Origin: Candidatus Scatomorpha merdipullorum
GTDB lineage: Bacteria > Bacillota > Clostridia > Oscillospirales > Oscillospiraceae
DNA length: 11,886 bases
Direction of reading: 5' to 3'
NCBI GenBank assembly: GCA_018716795.1
Contig: DVJK01000112.1
Coordinates: forward strand, 1 to 11,886
Shown: positions 11,850 to 11,886 of the stretch, piece after piece
Position numbering within the stretch: position 1 is the first letter of the stretch
Layout of the letters: each line of letters starts with the position of its first letter
Program-made: the position numbers and the translations under genes
Notes under the pieces: generated by a model
Seen by the model: only the letters and a program-made list of their open reading frames with translations
Databases searched by the model: none
Told to the model about the DNA's origin: nothing

Positions 11850-11886
11850 TCAATCATCCCAGTCGTCGTCATAGTCGTCGTCATCG
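11850..11886 (-). CDS. C-terminal end of a second Asp/Trp-tailed protein (partial)
   Basis: Only the last 11 codons and TGA (11852-11850) lie in the window. They encode DDDDYDDDWDD, the same composition as the tail of the neighbouring lipoprotein, which ends DDDWDDDWDD. The reading frame is fixed by the stop codon and by the adjacent terminator at the expected distance. The domain content upstream of the window is unknown. A paralogue of the neighbour is the simplest reading. Confidence 0.6.
   Translation of the reverse strand, partial: DDDDYDDDWDD

Overview
The window looks like a chromosomal segment from a GC-rich Clostridia-type Firmicute, most likely a gut Oscillospiraceae-like lineage. 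This is inferred from strong AGGAGG-type ribosome sites, sigma-A-like promoters (TTGACA/TATAAT), a YtrA-type GntR regulator in front of an ABC transporter, a tRNA gene with encoded CCA, and an RsgI-type domain. No phage, insertion sequence or CRISPR array is visible.

Layout. (1) Positions 1-220 hold a compact minus-strand cassette: a strong promoter, a highly structured leader that can hide the ribosome site, and a 26-codon ORF (8-88), with a plus-strand terminator occupying the same DNA as the promoter. (2) 272-1496, plus strand: uridine kinase and thymidine kinase overlap by 8 bases and form a pyrimidine-salvage pair. A cluster of inverted repeats and a two-way terminator follow. (3) 1743-3197, minus: a membrane-anchored HtrA/DegP-type serine protease with its own promoter. 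(4) 3362-6435, minus: a GntR (YtrA-like) repressor, an ABC ATPase and a large ABC permease in an overlapping operon, with a near-perfect 27-bp dyad operator just downstream of the promoter -10. (5) 6445-9051, minus: a four-gene operon with a miniature PstS-like lipoprotein, a GyrI-like protein, RsmE (16S rRNA m3U methyltransferase) and an Fe-S protein whose start overlaps the rsmE stop. (6) 9084-9554, plus: a Cys-rich helical protein, possibly a degenerate ferritin-like fold. It is followed by tRNA-Ser(GGA) and an array of hairpins to 9967. (7) 9967-10650, minus: an XRE-type HTH fused to membrane segments. (8) 10760-11886, minus: an unusual lipoprotein with an RsgI-like domain, a PepSY domain and an 82-residue Asp/Trp tail, preceded by the end of a second gene carrying the same kind of tail.

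Most of the window is housekeeping or ordinary accessory content. The two stretches that look least described are the small structured-leader ORF at the left end and the tandem Asp/Trp-tailed surface proteins at the right end. All functional calls come from reading motifs by eye; no database search was run.
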